Program-made: the position numbers and the translations under genes
NCBI RefSeq assembly: GCF_000372865.1
Contig: NZ_KB889965.1
Coordinates: 207,902-271,901 of the forward strand
Length of the DNA stretch: 64,000 nt
From: Methylosarcina fibrata AML-C10
Lineage (GTDB): Bacteria; Pseudomonadota; Gammaproteobacteria; Methylococcales; Methylomonadaceae
Direction: 5' to 3'
Notes under the pieces: model-generated
Database searches by the model: none
Told to the model about the DNA's origin: nothing
The model's input: only the letters and a program-made list of their open reading frames with translations
Part shown: positions 9,202 through 17,580 of the stretch, in pieces
How positions within the stretch are numbered: the first letter of the stretch is position 1
Layout of the letters: the number at the start of each line of letters is the position of its first letter

Positions 9202-10095
9202 TCAAATATGAGATCTTGATAATTCCGACAACCAAATAACTTCATGCTCTAATGCCAATCCAATCGTAGAGAGCGATACGCACAGTTCTTGGACTTCATC
9301 GTTCATTCTTGCCGCCTGGAGTCTGGGCAACGCCGCGTGGAAATCGCTCAGAGTATTTTGCCATACGGAATTATTACCGTACTTCTGCAGAAGATTTTTC
9401 CAATCCGGAATGAGCCAAAATGTACAAGGGCAACAGGCTGTTTCTAACAATTTGGCATAATTGAGTAATCCGACACCATCATAGTCCGGGAAAAAAACCA
9501 TTTGCGGAGTTCGTTGACGCGCAGCTAGCCATTTGAGCAATTGACCGTGTATCTGGCCCCCGTAATAGGTAATCGTGCCTTTAGCTTCGGGGGGCAGCCA
9601 GTCCAGCCGATTAAACAGAGCCTGATTTTCGACTAACCACAAGGGCTGTTCCGTGTACCAAGCGTCATTGGCTTGAATTGCAAGAGCGCCCGCACCAGCA
9701 ATCGCGCTGACAGCGGAGAGGTCGAGCTTGCGGCCGTCTTCATGATGCCAAATCACATTAGAACCAATCGGTTTGATCAACAAATAATAGTGGCCATGGC
9801 TATGGCCTTTTCCTTTGCTATTCCGGGTTTGGGCAATATTGGCGGCCCGTGTCGGCAGGGAATCCAGAAGGTCATCTGCATTATGCGGTCGAAGTGATTT
9901 GAGGTGCTCCTGTAAGAGCGGAAGATTCGCAATCTGATAAACTAACCCGCTACCCTGCGGCTTGGTCCGGACGGCGCCGGTTTTTCGCTCGAATTCGTTG
10001 AGAGTCGCGCGCTGCGCTGCAGTCAATGCACTGGCCGGTACATCGGTTCCACTCGCCACCAGCTTTTCCAAGGCGGCGATCAGTGCACGGCTCAT
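9202..10095 (-). CDS. jetD: Wadjet nuclease subunit JetD (MksG-like, Toprim domain)
   Basis: Last gene of a four-gene operon read right to left; its ATG overlaps the JetC stop by 4 bp. 297 residues, shorter than many JetD proteins (commonly nearer 400). The C-terminal half is a DUF2220 Toprim-like fold: glutamate 156 in LWLVENQAL, YYGGQIHG at about 177-184, and the metal-binding Asp-Tyr-Asp-Gly at 204-207 in FFPDYDGVGL. In Wadjet/MksBEFG systems this subunit cleaves plasmid DNA after the SMC complex has extruded a loop and sensed a small circle. All metal-ligand positions look intact. Transcription converges on the helicase gene across 236 bp that show no gene. Confidence 0.87.
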   Translation of the reverse strand: MSRALIAALEKLVASGTDVPASALTAAQRATLNEFERKTGAVRTKPQGSGLVYQIANLPLLQEHLKSLRPHNADDLLDSLPTRAANIAQTRNSKGKGHSHGHYYLLIKPIGSNVIWHHEDGRKLDLSAVSAIAGAGALAIQANDAWYTEQPLWLVENQALFNRLDWLPPEAKGTITYYGGQIHGQLLKWLAARQRTPQMVFFPDYDGVGLLNYAKLLETACCPCTFWLIPDWKNLLQKYGNNSVWQNTLSDFHAALPRLQAARMNDEVQELCVSLSTIGLALEHEVIWLSELSRSHI

Positions 10096-12872
10096 GCTTC
10101 AATTTCCTCCGCTTCTAGCGGCTCAATGATTTGCCACATTTGCCGGCTGATTTGATTATGGCCTTTAATATTGGAAATGGGGACCAGATAACGCGCCGTC
10201 ACCAAGGGGGTTGGGGATGCAAAAATTAGCGCAAAACTAAAATCCTTAGCGGTAGCAATTAAATTCCGCTGATTCCGTTGATCCAGTGCGGAAGCTTCAT
10301 CCAGATAACAAACCGCCTGAACCTTGCTGCGCTTATCCAGCATCAGATGCAATAAAGCCAGGCCAGTCACTAATTTGGCCATCAATACCGTTCCGTTAGA
10401 GGCTGCGCTGTCCAAATCGGTAAAAGACTCTTCTCGACGCCCAGCTTTACCGACGATAAATTCCAGACGGAAAAAATGCTCGATGCGCAGACAGCCTTTT
10501 GCCTCGCCTTCGGCGATCAATAATTTCTTCGCCCGATTGATTTTTTCATCATCCAACACGCTGCCATGGTTAAACAGATCGAACGTTTCACCACTATTGG
10601 CTTTCTCGGCGGTGCTGATTAAAAGTTCGACGGCTTCAACCAACTGGGTTTCGTCAACCGGCGCAATCTTGAATACCGATAAGTCCGACAATTGCCGGCG
10701 GCTGATCAGGCGGTTCAATTCATTCATTTTGCTTTTGAACGTCACCAGGCCGTCGCGGAGCTCGCGAAGACAGGCGGTGACATTCACCACGGCATCGCGT
10801 GTTTTCCGGTCAATCGCCTCGGCCTCAAGCGGTAAATGCGCGGCAAACTCGAGTATGCGTTCAATTTCCGTTTCACTGCCCTGGATAAACTGGAACTTGG
10901 TCAGACCACCGGCATGCAACTCCCCCAAGCGCGACTCGATCCGTTCATCGAGTTGCAGCAAACTCCTGCAGTCACGCTGGTAGGTCTCCAAGGTGGCATC
11001 GAGTTGCGTCAAGGCAATATCGGCATTTCCCAGCCAGGCCAGATGAGGAAAGTCAGCCAGACAATTGAACACGGGAGCCTCATCGCCTCGGTTTTCCCGT
11101 CGCATACAGATGCTTTGATGTTGTTTTCTTAGATCAGTCAGTTGGTCTTGCAAGGTTCGCTGCAACTCGCGTAGTCGCTTGGCTTCAGCTGCGGATCCAT
11201 CTAATCGTGTTTTTAATGAGGCCAGTTTTTCCTCAAGGGCTGTTTTTTCGTCCAGGCGTTCCGCTTGATTGGCGTTCAGGGCTTGCAGTTCGTCGAACCG
11301 TTTCAGTTCCTCTTGCATTTGCCGGACAACGGCTTCCAATCGCTGTTTTTCCTGATTCGCGGCATCCAAGGCCTGTGCCGCGTCCAGCTGACGGTTTAAA
11401 CCTTCAATCAGTTGTTCCAGCTCTGCAAGCCGCTGTTGGATTTGTTCCGGGGTACGCTGATCGTAATGCGCGGCTAATGATTCCAGCGAAATCTTTAATC
11501 CCGGTAGGGCAATAGCTCCGGCGGGTTGATCTAATATATCTCGCAGCCAGGCTTGCAGCTTTTCCGGCGAATTTTCAAACGCCTTTGGGCCCAGCGTCAT
11601 CACTTGGCTATCAAACAAGCGATTTAGGGCATCAACATGAAGTTCAGGCAGAACCTGTTTTAATTGCAAATACAGGTTATCGGCAATCGTTGCCAATTCG
11701 CGTTGAAGTTCAGCCTGTTCCTTCATGGCAACTTTCAAGTCTCTGCGGATGGCTTCGCTGCCTCGGGCGGTTGCCTGCTGCACCAAAGCGATCTGTTCGT
11801 TTAGACGTTGTTCGGCGTTTTGTAAACTATCGACCAAATCGCCGCGATTCCTTATCAGCGCAAATTCGACGGCAAGCTCCTTGTGTCTGCGATCGATGTC
11901 AGTCAGTTTCTCCAATTGCTGCCGGGTTCGCAATTGCTCTTCAGTTAATTCTCTGTCTTGCAGTTGCAGTTTCGATTCCTCTTGTTCCAGCTGGTCGATT
12001 TGTTCAACCCGCGCCGCAGTTTCTCGCTGGTAATAGTTCTCCCATTCGACCAGTTTGGCTTCAATCAACGGACGGAAATGCAAGAGCTTGCCGCGAAGCT
12101 GCAGGCGGTCGGCTTGCAGGCGTTCCAGAGTCTGGATGGCGTTTTTCTGTTTGAATGTAGCGTCATACTGAGCCCGATCGGCATTCACTTCGGCAAAGGC
12201 TTTGTCCCATTCCGCCTTGAAATCGATATTGGAATCGGGCAGATCGCGGCGAAATATGGCTAATAAATAGTCCTTCACTTCTCCCGATCGCAGTTTGTCC
12301 AGGCGCAAGGTTCGGGTCAGCACCCGTTGAAAAACGTCCGCCTGGCTGCCATGCTCCAGTTTGAATACAGTAAAATCAGGCTCATGCTCCTGGCGTTTTT
12401 TCCGGCTTCCATAGAGCGCATCGGCAAATTCGCTCGAAGAATAGCTAAAGACCAGTTTTCCGTGCCTCGCCATGTGTTCCTTGAACTGAGGCTGCTGAAC
12501 TTGCGAGCCATCGTCCAGGCGGAATTCTTCTACATCCAACGTGCCCTTATAAGCAAAATATTCATAATCGTGGCTGACGCCCTTGCCCACGCAACCTAAT
12601 ACCACCGTTCCCGTCGTCGGCAAGGCCACTTCCAACAAAATATAAGCGCTATTGTGCGGGAAATAAAAACGACGGCTGATCTCGACATCGTGAGCCCCAA
12701 AATCCATCCGTCTTTTGTCGATGATCAACAAGAATTGCAGGGCATTGATCAGGCTGGTTTTGCCGGTATTATTGGGTGCGATCAAGGATACCGCCGCATC
12801 GAGGGGCAATTCCGCACGCCGATAACCGGCACTGTTAAGCAGCACCAAGCGCTGAAATCCATACTGGATCAT
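10092..12872 (-). CDS. jetC: Wadjet SMC-like ATPase JetC (MukB/MksB-like)
   Basis: 926-residue SMC-type ATPase. Walker A APNNTGKTS sits at residues 32-40 and Walker B near 855-859 (VCYLDEAS) in the C-terminal lobe, with long Gln/Glu/Leu-rich coiled coils between them (about 230-700) and a hinge-like interruption. Such proteins dimerise, bind JetA and JetB and extrude DNA loops; in Wadjet this identifies and restrains plasmids for cleavage by JetD. It overlaps both neighbours by 4 bp (ATGA), so the four subunits are translationally coupled. A chromosomal condensin role (MukB) is less likely because a JetD/MksG gene is present and the locus sits in an island. Confidence 0.9.
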   Translation of the reverse strand: MIQYGFQRLVLLNSAGYRRAELPLDAAVSLIAPNNTGKTSLINALQFLLIIDKRRMDFGAHDVEISRRFYFPHNSAYILLEVALPTTGTVVLGCVGKGVSHDYEYFAYKGTLDVEEFRLDDGSQVQQPQFKEHMARHGKLVFSYSSSEFADALYGSRKKRQEHEPDFTVFKLEHGSQADVFQRVLTRTLRLDKLRSGEVKDYLLAIFRRDLPDSNIDFKAEWDKAFAEVNADRAQYDATFKQKNAIQTLERLQADRLQLRGKLLHFRPLIEAKLVEWENYYQRETAARVEQIDQLEQEESKLQLQDRELTEEQLRTRQQLEKLTDIDRRHKELAVEFALIRNRGDLVDSLQNAEQRLNEQIALVQQATARGSEAIRRDLKVAMKEQAELQRELATIADNLYLQLKQVLPELHVDALNRLFDSQVMTLGPKAFENSPEKLQAWLRDILDQPAGAIALPGLKISLESLAAHYDQRTPEQIQQRLAELEQLIEGLNRQLDAAQALDAANQEKQRLEAVVRQMQEELKRFDELQALNANQAERLDEKTALEEKLASLKTRLDGSAAEAKRLRELQRTLQDQLTDLRKQHQSICMRRENRGDEAPVFNCLADFPHLAWLGNADIALTQLDATLETYQRDCRSLLQLDERIESRLGELHAGGLTKFQFIQGSETEIERILEFAAHLPLEAEAIDRKTRDAVVNVTACLRELRDGLVTFKSKMNELNRLISRRQLSDLSVFKIAPVDETQLVEAVELLISTAEKANSGETFDLFNHGSVLDDEKINRAKKLLIAEGEAKGCLRIEHFFRLEFIVGKAGRREESFTDLDSAASNGTVLMAKLVTGLALLHLMLDKRSKVQAVCYLDEASALDQRNQRNLIATAKDFSFALIFASPTPLVTARYLVPISNIKGHNQISRQMWQIIEPLEAEEIEA

Positions 12873-13447
12873 GCCATTTCCTCCCCATACTGATCGTCGT
12901 CCGCGGTTTCGCGCTTATCTTGTCGAACCAGTTCTTCAAAGCGATCCAGATAACGGTAGACTGCGGAAAGCAGTTTCCAGCCATTCCCTTCCGACATCGC
13001 GAATCCATAGTTACTCGCCGATTTTAATAATTGAGGGAGGGCATCCTCCTCGGCTAAAGCCTCCGCTTCGAGTAGCAACCGATTCTTTTCTCGTATCGCC
13101 GATAAAAGTTTATCGTCAATGACCCAGTCGGTAAATCGACCCAAATGGTGTCCAGCATCCGCCTGAAATTCGAAGATCAGCATGAACAGCAAGGCCAGTT
13201 GACGCGTGGTTTTGGAGACATTGCTGCTGGCTTCATCATAATGAAACCAGGCAAAACCGCGGCCATCGATCCTGAGCACGTAGCCCAGGGCGCCGAATAA
13301 GGTTTCGTAAGCGGCTTGTTCTTTCTCCAATTCGGTCCAAAGCTGATGATCGACCAAACGGTTCAGATGCTTACCGCTGGTAAGGAGTCCGAAAATTTCA
13401 TTGAGATGCGGCAACTTGTGGAGATAGAGAGGTGAAACAGTATTCAT
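12869..13447 (-). CDS. jetB: Wadjet subunit JetB (MukE/MksE-like, DUF4194)
   Basis: 192-residue acidic protein in the second position of the operon, with 4-bp overlaps on both sides. Size, position and winged-helix-like composition match the KITE subunit that bridges JetA to the SMC heads. The C terminus is very acidic. No catalytic motif is expected or seen. The identification rests mainly on gene order JetA-JetB-JetC-JetD and length; the conserved segment around GYVLRIDGRGFAWFHYDE is of the type found in DUF4194 proteins. Confidence 0.82.
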   Translation of the reverse strand: MNTVSPLYLHKLPHLNEIFGLLTSGKHLNRLVDHQLWTELEKEQAAYETLFGALGYVLRIDGRGFAWFHYDEASSNVSKTTRQLALLFMLIFEFQADAGHHLGRFTDWVIDDKLLSAIREKNRLLLEAEALAEEDALPQLLKSASNYGFAMSEGNGWKLLSAVYRYLDRFEELVRQDKRETADDDQYGEEMA

Positions 13448-14700
13448 GATTCATCCGAAGCCATTTCGATCGCGTGGGGGTAATGGGTAACCCGCACCGT
13501 GTTGAGATTCTGTTGTTGGGGGGCATCCGCTTGGGTAATCAGCCAATCACTTCGATTGATCAGTTCATGGTAAATCCGGAGGAGATTGGCGTCGCTGCAT
13601 TGGGGAAATTCGTGATGTAACCACTGGAGTAAATTATGAACTGGCACCTCGCTGTGCAGGCGTTTCAGTAAGTCGGCTTCATCAATTAACTCCAGGAGGA
13701 GACTTTCATCCACGGCGACCTCCTCGGGAAAATCCACCGTCGCCGGTTGATAGTTCATCGCCTCGCTCATGATCGCCAACACTTCGTTGCCGACAGTCAC
13801 GCGGCGCGGCATTTCCCGGCGCCATAAAGGTAAGGCACTGCCGCGCAATGTCCAGTTTAGGCCGCGCTTACGGATCTTGCCGAGGAATTGACTGATGGCG
13901 GAGGACAATTCGTTGTGCTGCCGAATTTCTTCACGCAGCGGCAACAGAGTGGCACTGCAATGTTTCAGCACATCCCGGCCCAGGCGGCGAAGCTCCTTGG
14001 CTTGAAACGCCACTTGCCGCATAGCGAGGCGTTGGCTGTACAGCGAGCCCTGGATCGTCAGCGTTTCTACAACATGATCCAACGTATGCTCAGCCGCCTC
14101 CAGATGCCGATAGAATGTACCCGAGGGGCCGCTGTCCATCATTTCCGCCATCGGAGCGACATAATTGTCATACGCCTCCAAAACCTCGCGGTAACGCTGA
14201 GCGATAGGCAGATTGGCATCGGCAGACTTGGCTCGTTCCGCAATTTCAAGAATGGCGTGCCGGTCCTGGTCAAGCTGCTGGCTGATTTGCCGAAACAGTT
14301 CGGCCAGTTGACTGGCTGCCTGGCGAAGTTGGTCGGCATGATTATTCAGCAAACCGTCACTGAGTTTGATGGTGGCACTCTTGATCGCTTCAACCCGGGC
14401 GCGGAGAATGTCAGATAAACCCAGCTCATGTTCACGCGTCAGCCCGCGCACGAACTCCAGGACCTGAGGATGAATTTGTAAAGCGGAATCCCGGGGCAGA
14501 ATTTGCAGCAGATCGGATGAAGCGAGTTGACGCAGGATGTCGTCACGTTCCTCCAGGTTCTTCCCAGGATGGATGCGAGCAATGACGGTTAACAGCTGTT
14601 GTTGCTCGAATACCGGAAACTCCCGGCTGAGAGGAATCAGGCTTTCTATAATATCCCAATGGGTATAAAGGGCATAGATTAAGCTTCTGGGATTAGCCAC
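13444..14700 (-). CDS. jetA: Wadjet subunit JetA (MukF/MksF-like kleisin)
   Basis: First gene of the operon, 418 residues. It starts at GTG 14700, with a good ribosome site (GGGAG) a few bases ahead. The N-terminal 110 residues look like a winged-helix region, the middle is long helices (heptad-rich, about 110-290), and the C terminus could contact the SMC head, consistent with a kleisin of the MukF/MksF type. It closes the JetC dimer ring with JetB. The family is diverse, and the assignment relies on its place next to JetB/C/D. A 61-bp gap separates it from the toxin-antitoxin genes on the same strand and probably holds the operon promoter. Confidence 0.82.
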   Translation of the reverse strand: MANPRSLIYALYTHWDIIESLIPLSREFPVFEQQQLLTVIARIHPGKNLEERDDILRQLASSDLLQILPRDSALQIHPQVLEFVRGLTREHELGLSDILRARVEAIKSATIKLSDGLLNNHADQLRQAASQLAELFRQISQQLDQDRHAILEIAERAKSADANLPIAQRYREVLEAYDNYVAPMAEMMDSGPSGTFYRHLEAAEHTLDHVVETLTIQGSLYSQRLAMRQVAFQAKELRRLGRDVLKHCSATLLPLREEIRQHNELSSAISQFLGKIRKRGLNWTLRGSALPLWRREMPRRVTVGNEVLAIMSEAMNYQPATVDFPEEVAVDESLLLELIDEADLLKRLHSEVPVHNLLQWLHHEFPQCSDANLLRIYHELINRSDWLITQADAPQQQNLNTVRVTHYPHAIEMASDES

Positions 14701-14761
14701 TGTTCACTCCCTATATGCCGCAGCGATTTTTTATTTATGCTCAAGAAATTATCTTGTCCTG

Positions 14762-15283
14762 TTAATCCGGTTCAGCCAAAATGGCGTGAATCGTGGCTAT
14801 GGTCATCAATAGGGTCATCGGTTGTAAAGGGGATTCAATAAAGCCGCGCGAAAGGTAAAACTGTTTCGCTGAGTCGGTCAGGGCATGCACCAACATGGCA
14901 AACACCCCCGCTTCCCCGGCGACGTTGACTGCGCGCAGCATCGCATCGCGCAGCAACGCCTGACCAATCCCTTGATTGTGGTAGCGCTTATCTACGGCAA
15001 GCCGACCGAGCAGCAGGATGGGCAAAGGATCGGGCATATTACGCCGCATCGCTTTGGGCGCCACCTCCTGACTGATCGCACCGGCCGACAGGCTGTAATA
15101 ACCGATCACTTCCCCGCCGCTACATATTACGAAGCAACGCGAAGCGCCTGATGCTTGGTTCTTGATCGCGCGCTTTTTGAGCCAATCGTTCAAAGATAAT
15201 TCGCCGCTGTCGAAATTGCTCAGCTGGTGATCCGTTGTGATCGGGGAAGGAGGGGTAAGATCGAGCGCGATTACTTCTCCCAT
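14762..15283 (-). CDS. GNAT-family acetyltransferase toxin (TacT/AtaT-like)
   Basis: 173-residue GNAT N-acetyltransferase. The acetyl-CoA loop is in RLAVDKRYHNQGIGQALL (Q/R-x-x-G-x-G) and the catalytic-type tyrosine lies in AKQFYLSRGF. The N terminus (LSNFDSGELSLNDWLKKRA) is the signature found in toxins that acetylate the amino group of aminoacyl-tRNAs and so stop translation. The start overlaps the end of the antitoxin gene by 13 bp, the usual antitoxin-first order. It lies between the Wadjet operon and a decayed region, a common place for an island-stabilising module. Confidence 0.88.
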   Translation of the reverse strand: MGEVIALDLTPPSPITTDHQLSNFDSGELSLNDWLKKRAIKNQASGASRCFVICSGGEVIGYYSLSAGAISQEVAPKAMRRNMPDPLPILLLGRLAVDKRYHNQGIGQALLRDAMLRAVNVAGEAGVFAMLVHALTDSAKQFYLSRGFIESPLQPMTLLMTIATIHAILAEPD

Positions 15284-15561
15284 GGGGCTCTGGTCTTGAG
15301 CAAGCGGCGTAGCTTGTCCGTGGGCGGCAAGGGCTGATCGAGTAACGCCTGAAATTTAGCAAAGGTGCCGGCATCGACCGTGAAGAAGGCTTGGTCGAGC
15401 AACACATTTTCCGCTTCGCGGCAGGCGGCTTCCAGCATGAAGTCGGATCGGCTGCGCCCTAAACGTTCTGCGGCTTGATCAATGAGATCGCGCTGTCCGG
15501 CTCTGGCGCGGATATTGATGGAAACGGAAACCGTTTCTTTGGTTTGTGTATGGGCCATCAT
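15271..15561 (-). CDS. DUF1778 (TacA-like) antitoxin
   Basis: 96 residues with an N-terminal ribbon-helix-helix segment (SVSINIRARAGQRDLIDQAA, then LGRSRSDFMLEAACR), followed by a C-terminal arm that in this family wraps the GNAT toxin (PLPPTDKLRRLLKTRAPWE). Two adjacent ATG codons (15561 and 15558) are possible starts behind an AGGAG; either is compatible with the family. It should neutralise the overlapping acetyltransferase and repress the shared promoter just upstream. Confidence 0.88.
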   Translation of the reverse strand: MMAHTQTKETVSVSINIRARAGQRDLIDQAAERLGRSRSDFMLEAACREAENVLLDQAFFTVDAGTFAKFQALLDQPLPPTDKLRRLLKTRAPWEK

Positions 15562-15564
15562 GAG

Positions 15565-15606
15565 ACTCCTCTGTATATAATATAACCCTACATGATTGTA
15601 TATCAG
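15565..15606 (-). promoter_or_regulatory. Putative operator/promoter of the DUF1778-GNAT pair
   Basis: AT-rich stretch directly upstream of the antitoxin start. On the coding strand ATATACA occurs twice, 26 bp apart, with a TATATT between. Repeated short sites at this position fit autoregulation by a ribbon-helix-helix antitoxin. The exact -35/-10 cannot be fixed by eye. Confidence 0.35.
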
Positions 15607-15785
15607 ATCTCAATACAAATATCGATGGTACAAATCAGCCCGATGATTCTCCCTTTGTGATGTAGACCGCCTGTTCGCGAGTTAGGCAGCATGCGGCATT
15701 TGCACAGATGTTTTTCAGCGATCTGAATGTCGTAAAATGGCCGAACTTCTCCTAATGATTTCCTTTTACACCGCCAGACAAGGCT

Positions 15786-16031
15786 TCAAAACTGGTTTTC
15801 GCAAGGTATCCCATCCCTATCGCCATCCATCTTCGTGCCGGGGCAGTTATCCAGGTAGAATTCGGCTTCTTCACTCGACGTCATCTGGGAACAATAAACT
15901 TTGCCTTGGCATTGGAAGTGGGGCTCGGCTATCTCCGATTCCGCTACTAACGGAGGCATTGACCGGGCGACAGTCTGAGCATGGCGATGCCCATACGTAT
16001 CGTAAGCGTAAATTCCAACCAAAATTAGCAA
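15786..16031 (-). pseudogene. Excalibur-domain part of a broken cold-shock/excalibur gene
   Basis: In the same frame as the cold-shock gene at 16056-16388 and separated from it only by that gene's TGA (16056-16058). After the stop the frame reads a membrane segment (LPILFLLLILVGIYAY) and a complete excalibur calcium-binding domain (FQCQGKVYCSQM, then NCPGTKMDGDRDGIPCE). Proteins with an N-terminal cold-shock domain, a membrane helix and a C-terminal excalibur domain occur as single chains in many gammaproteobacteria, so this is most simply the second half of one gene cut by a nonsense change. A TTG at 16031 could restart translation but has no clear ribosome site. Confidence 0.75.
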
Positions 16032-16055
16032 CAGAAACAGAATCGGTAGGCTGCC

Positions 16056-16388
16056 TCAGCGTTTTTGTGACCGAATGATCCTCTGCTTCGGTATTTGCTG
16101 TCGCCTATCGTATGGGGCGGGGTCCGACGGCGCTGCCCGTTTTCTTGCGGCTGGCTCCAGCGTCAGTTGTTGGGGTACCCCTTCGATAAGGGCTTGGATG
16201 GCGCGGGGTTTGCCGCTGGCATCGACTTCCGTCTGGTAATGGAGGGTATCCCCCACTACAGGAGGACGACTCATCCCTCGCAAGGCGGAGATATGGATGA
16301 AGATGTCGTTGCCGCCGGTGCTGGGTTTGATGAAGCCGAAACCTTTATCGTCGATCCATCGAACCAGTTTGCCAGTTTCTGTTTGCAT
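16056..16388 (-). CDS. Cold-shock-domain protein, truncated by an in-frame stop
   Basis: 110 residues from the ATG at 16388, which gives the usual family start (METGKLVRW-like). RNP1-type motif KGFGFIKP and RNP2-type NDIFIHISAL identify a CspA-like nucleic-acid-binding domain in residues 3-68, followed by a basic tail. It ends at a TGA beyond which the same frame continues into a membrane helix and excalibur domain, so the present product is the soluble half of what was probably a membrane-anchored fusion. The soluble cold-shock part may still work as an RNA chaperone. Translation from an earlier ATG (16460) is possible but adds residues not expected in the family. Confidence 0.78.
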   Translation of the reverse strand: MQTETGKLVRWIDDKGFGFIKPSTGGNDIFIHISALRGMSRPPVVGDTLHYQTEVDASGKPRAIQALIEGVPQQLTLEPAARKRAAPSDPAPYDRRQQIPKQRIIRSQKR

Positions 16389-16551
16389 AAGGAGTCGTTG
16401 CCGAGGTTGGTGTAGAACCGTAAGTATAGGCGGTATCGACTGGATGCAAAGCGCCGTCATGATCTGCTCGAATGATCATTTTTTGGTCAACTTAAGCCTG
16501 TGTCCTGGAAACCAGAGACTTAGCGCCACTGGTCACGGAATAGTCACAACA

Positions 16552-16574
16552 TTATCCACAGGTTTTGTGGATAC
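16552..16574. promoter_or_regulatory. Pair of inverted DnaA-box-like sites
   Basis: TTATCCACA at 16552-16560 is a perfect consensus DnaA box, and TGTGGATAC at 16566-16574 is its inverted partner with one end mismatch; together they form an 8-bp inverted repeat around a 6-bp loop. It lies in the 220-bp gap between the cold-shock and rlpA-like genes. There are too few boxes and no AT-rich unwinding region to call an origin; it may be a DnaA-titration or regulatory site, or a chance hairpin. Confidence 0.4.
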
Positions 16575-16682
16575 AAAAAATGGCCTAAGCCCGCTTGAAG
16601 TGAGGTCATGTGAATGACTCTCAGCATTTCGAATGGGCTTTGACCGTTTGTCCGGCGTCAGTTGAAGTGTTGAATCGGCCAA

Positions 16683-17252
16683 CTATCGGCAGTTAATATC
16701 GCCCGGTTTAACCTCTGCCTTGGGAGGGATTTTCGCTTCGATCTTCACCGGCGCCACACCTTCTTTGTTTAAGCCAATCTCTTTGGCGGCTTTTTTCGAC
16801 AAGTCAATATCGCGTCCTTTAACATACGGCCCGCGGTCGGTAATCTCCAGTTCGACGGACTTGCCGGTTTCGAGATTGGTCACCTCCGCCTCGCTGCCCA
16901 AAGGCAAAGTGGGATGTGCGGCGGTCTTTTCATGTTGATTGAATATTTCGCCGCTGGCGGTCTTTTTGCCGTGGAAACCTTTTCCGTAAAACGATGCTTC
17001 GCCTTTCTGTTCGATCACCGGCTCCCCGCTCTTTTCAATCTTCACTCGGGTATCATCCTTCACCAAATCGCCTTTTCCTTCCCTCGGCTCCTTGCACTCC
17101 GCGTATTTTTCAACCTTATCCGCCACCGCTTTGGCTTTGGCGCGCTGTTGCCGATCCTTGCCCCAAGCTGCGGCGTTAAATCCTATGCACAAAATAAAAA
17201 TCACAATGATTGGCCAGCGCGGAATAAAGCGTTTAGCTATTAACGTATTCAT
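16683..17252 (-). CDS. RlpA-like septal-ring lytic transglycosylase/lipoprotein family
   Basis: 189 residues from the ATG at 17252, behind GAGAGGTGGG. An N-terminal hydrophobic segment (WPIIVIFILCIGFNAAAW) directs export. The C-terminal domain is the double-psi beta-barrel of RlpA: GEASFYGKGFHGKKTASGE, then the ITDRGPYVKGRDIDLSKKAA block carrying the catalytic-type Asp. No SPOR domain follows, so it is a short RlpA-type protein. RlpA cleaves naked glycan strands of peptidoglycan, usually at the septum. It has no operon partner; the neighbours on both sides are decayed or unrelated. Confidence 0.82.
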   Translation of the reverse strand: MNTLIAKRFIPRWPIIVIFILCIGFNAAAWGKDRQQRAKAKAVADKVEKYAECKEPREGKGDLVKDDTRVKIEKSGEPVIEQKGEASFYGKGFHGKKTASGEIFNQHEKTAAHPTLPLGSEAEVTNLETGKSVELEITDRGPYVKGRDIDLSKKAAKEIGLNKEGVAPVKIEAKIPPKAEVKPGDINCR

Positions 17253-17478
17253 ACCCACCTCTCTAATCGCCTCGAAAATTCAAGCTCGGTTCATCCAAAA
17301 CAGGAGCCAAGTGCGATTCGTACTTTGGAACTCTAACGAGGGGAGTAGGCTAGAGTCCGCTCTATGTATCGTTTTAATTTAGAGGTAGCGTTAGCAATGA
17401 AAGTTGCAGGAAGGGGATTCGGGCAGAGAGCCGGACGTCGCAGAGATATGTTGTGCTCGGCGTGAAGTGGACGGAACA

Positions 17479-17580
17479 TCAATCCGCAGCAAGCAGTTCG
17501 ATCCAATGTACGACCGGAACGTTGTTCGCAGAGCGCAAATGCATCAGACAGCCGATGTTGGCGGTGACGATGACTTCGGG
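17479..17580 (-). pseudogene. glcF: Relic of the C terminus of glcF (glycolate oxidase iron-sulfur subunit)
   Basis: Reading right to left, the 33 codons before a TGA at 17479 give VIVTANIGCLMHL and VVHWIELLA, which match the conserved end of GlcF, with the Cys of the second CCG-type cluster motif. The frame is closed by a stop at 17581-17583 and no GlcF-like sequence continues beyond, so only the 3' tip of the gene remains. It indicates a former glycolate-oxidation locus deleted or displaced by the island. A GlcG/HbpS-like gene occurs elsewhere in the window (55497) but is not linked to it. Confidence 0.6.

Noticed and set aside
10092-14700. Chromosomal MukBEF condensin
   Set aside because: A JetD/MksG-type Toprim gene is part of the operon, and the SMC chain is shorter than MukB; the locus lies in an island.
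16552-16574. Chromosomal origin of replication
   Set aside because: Only two DnaA boxes, no AT-rich unwinding element and no dnaA/dnaN/gidA neighbours.
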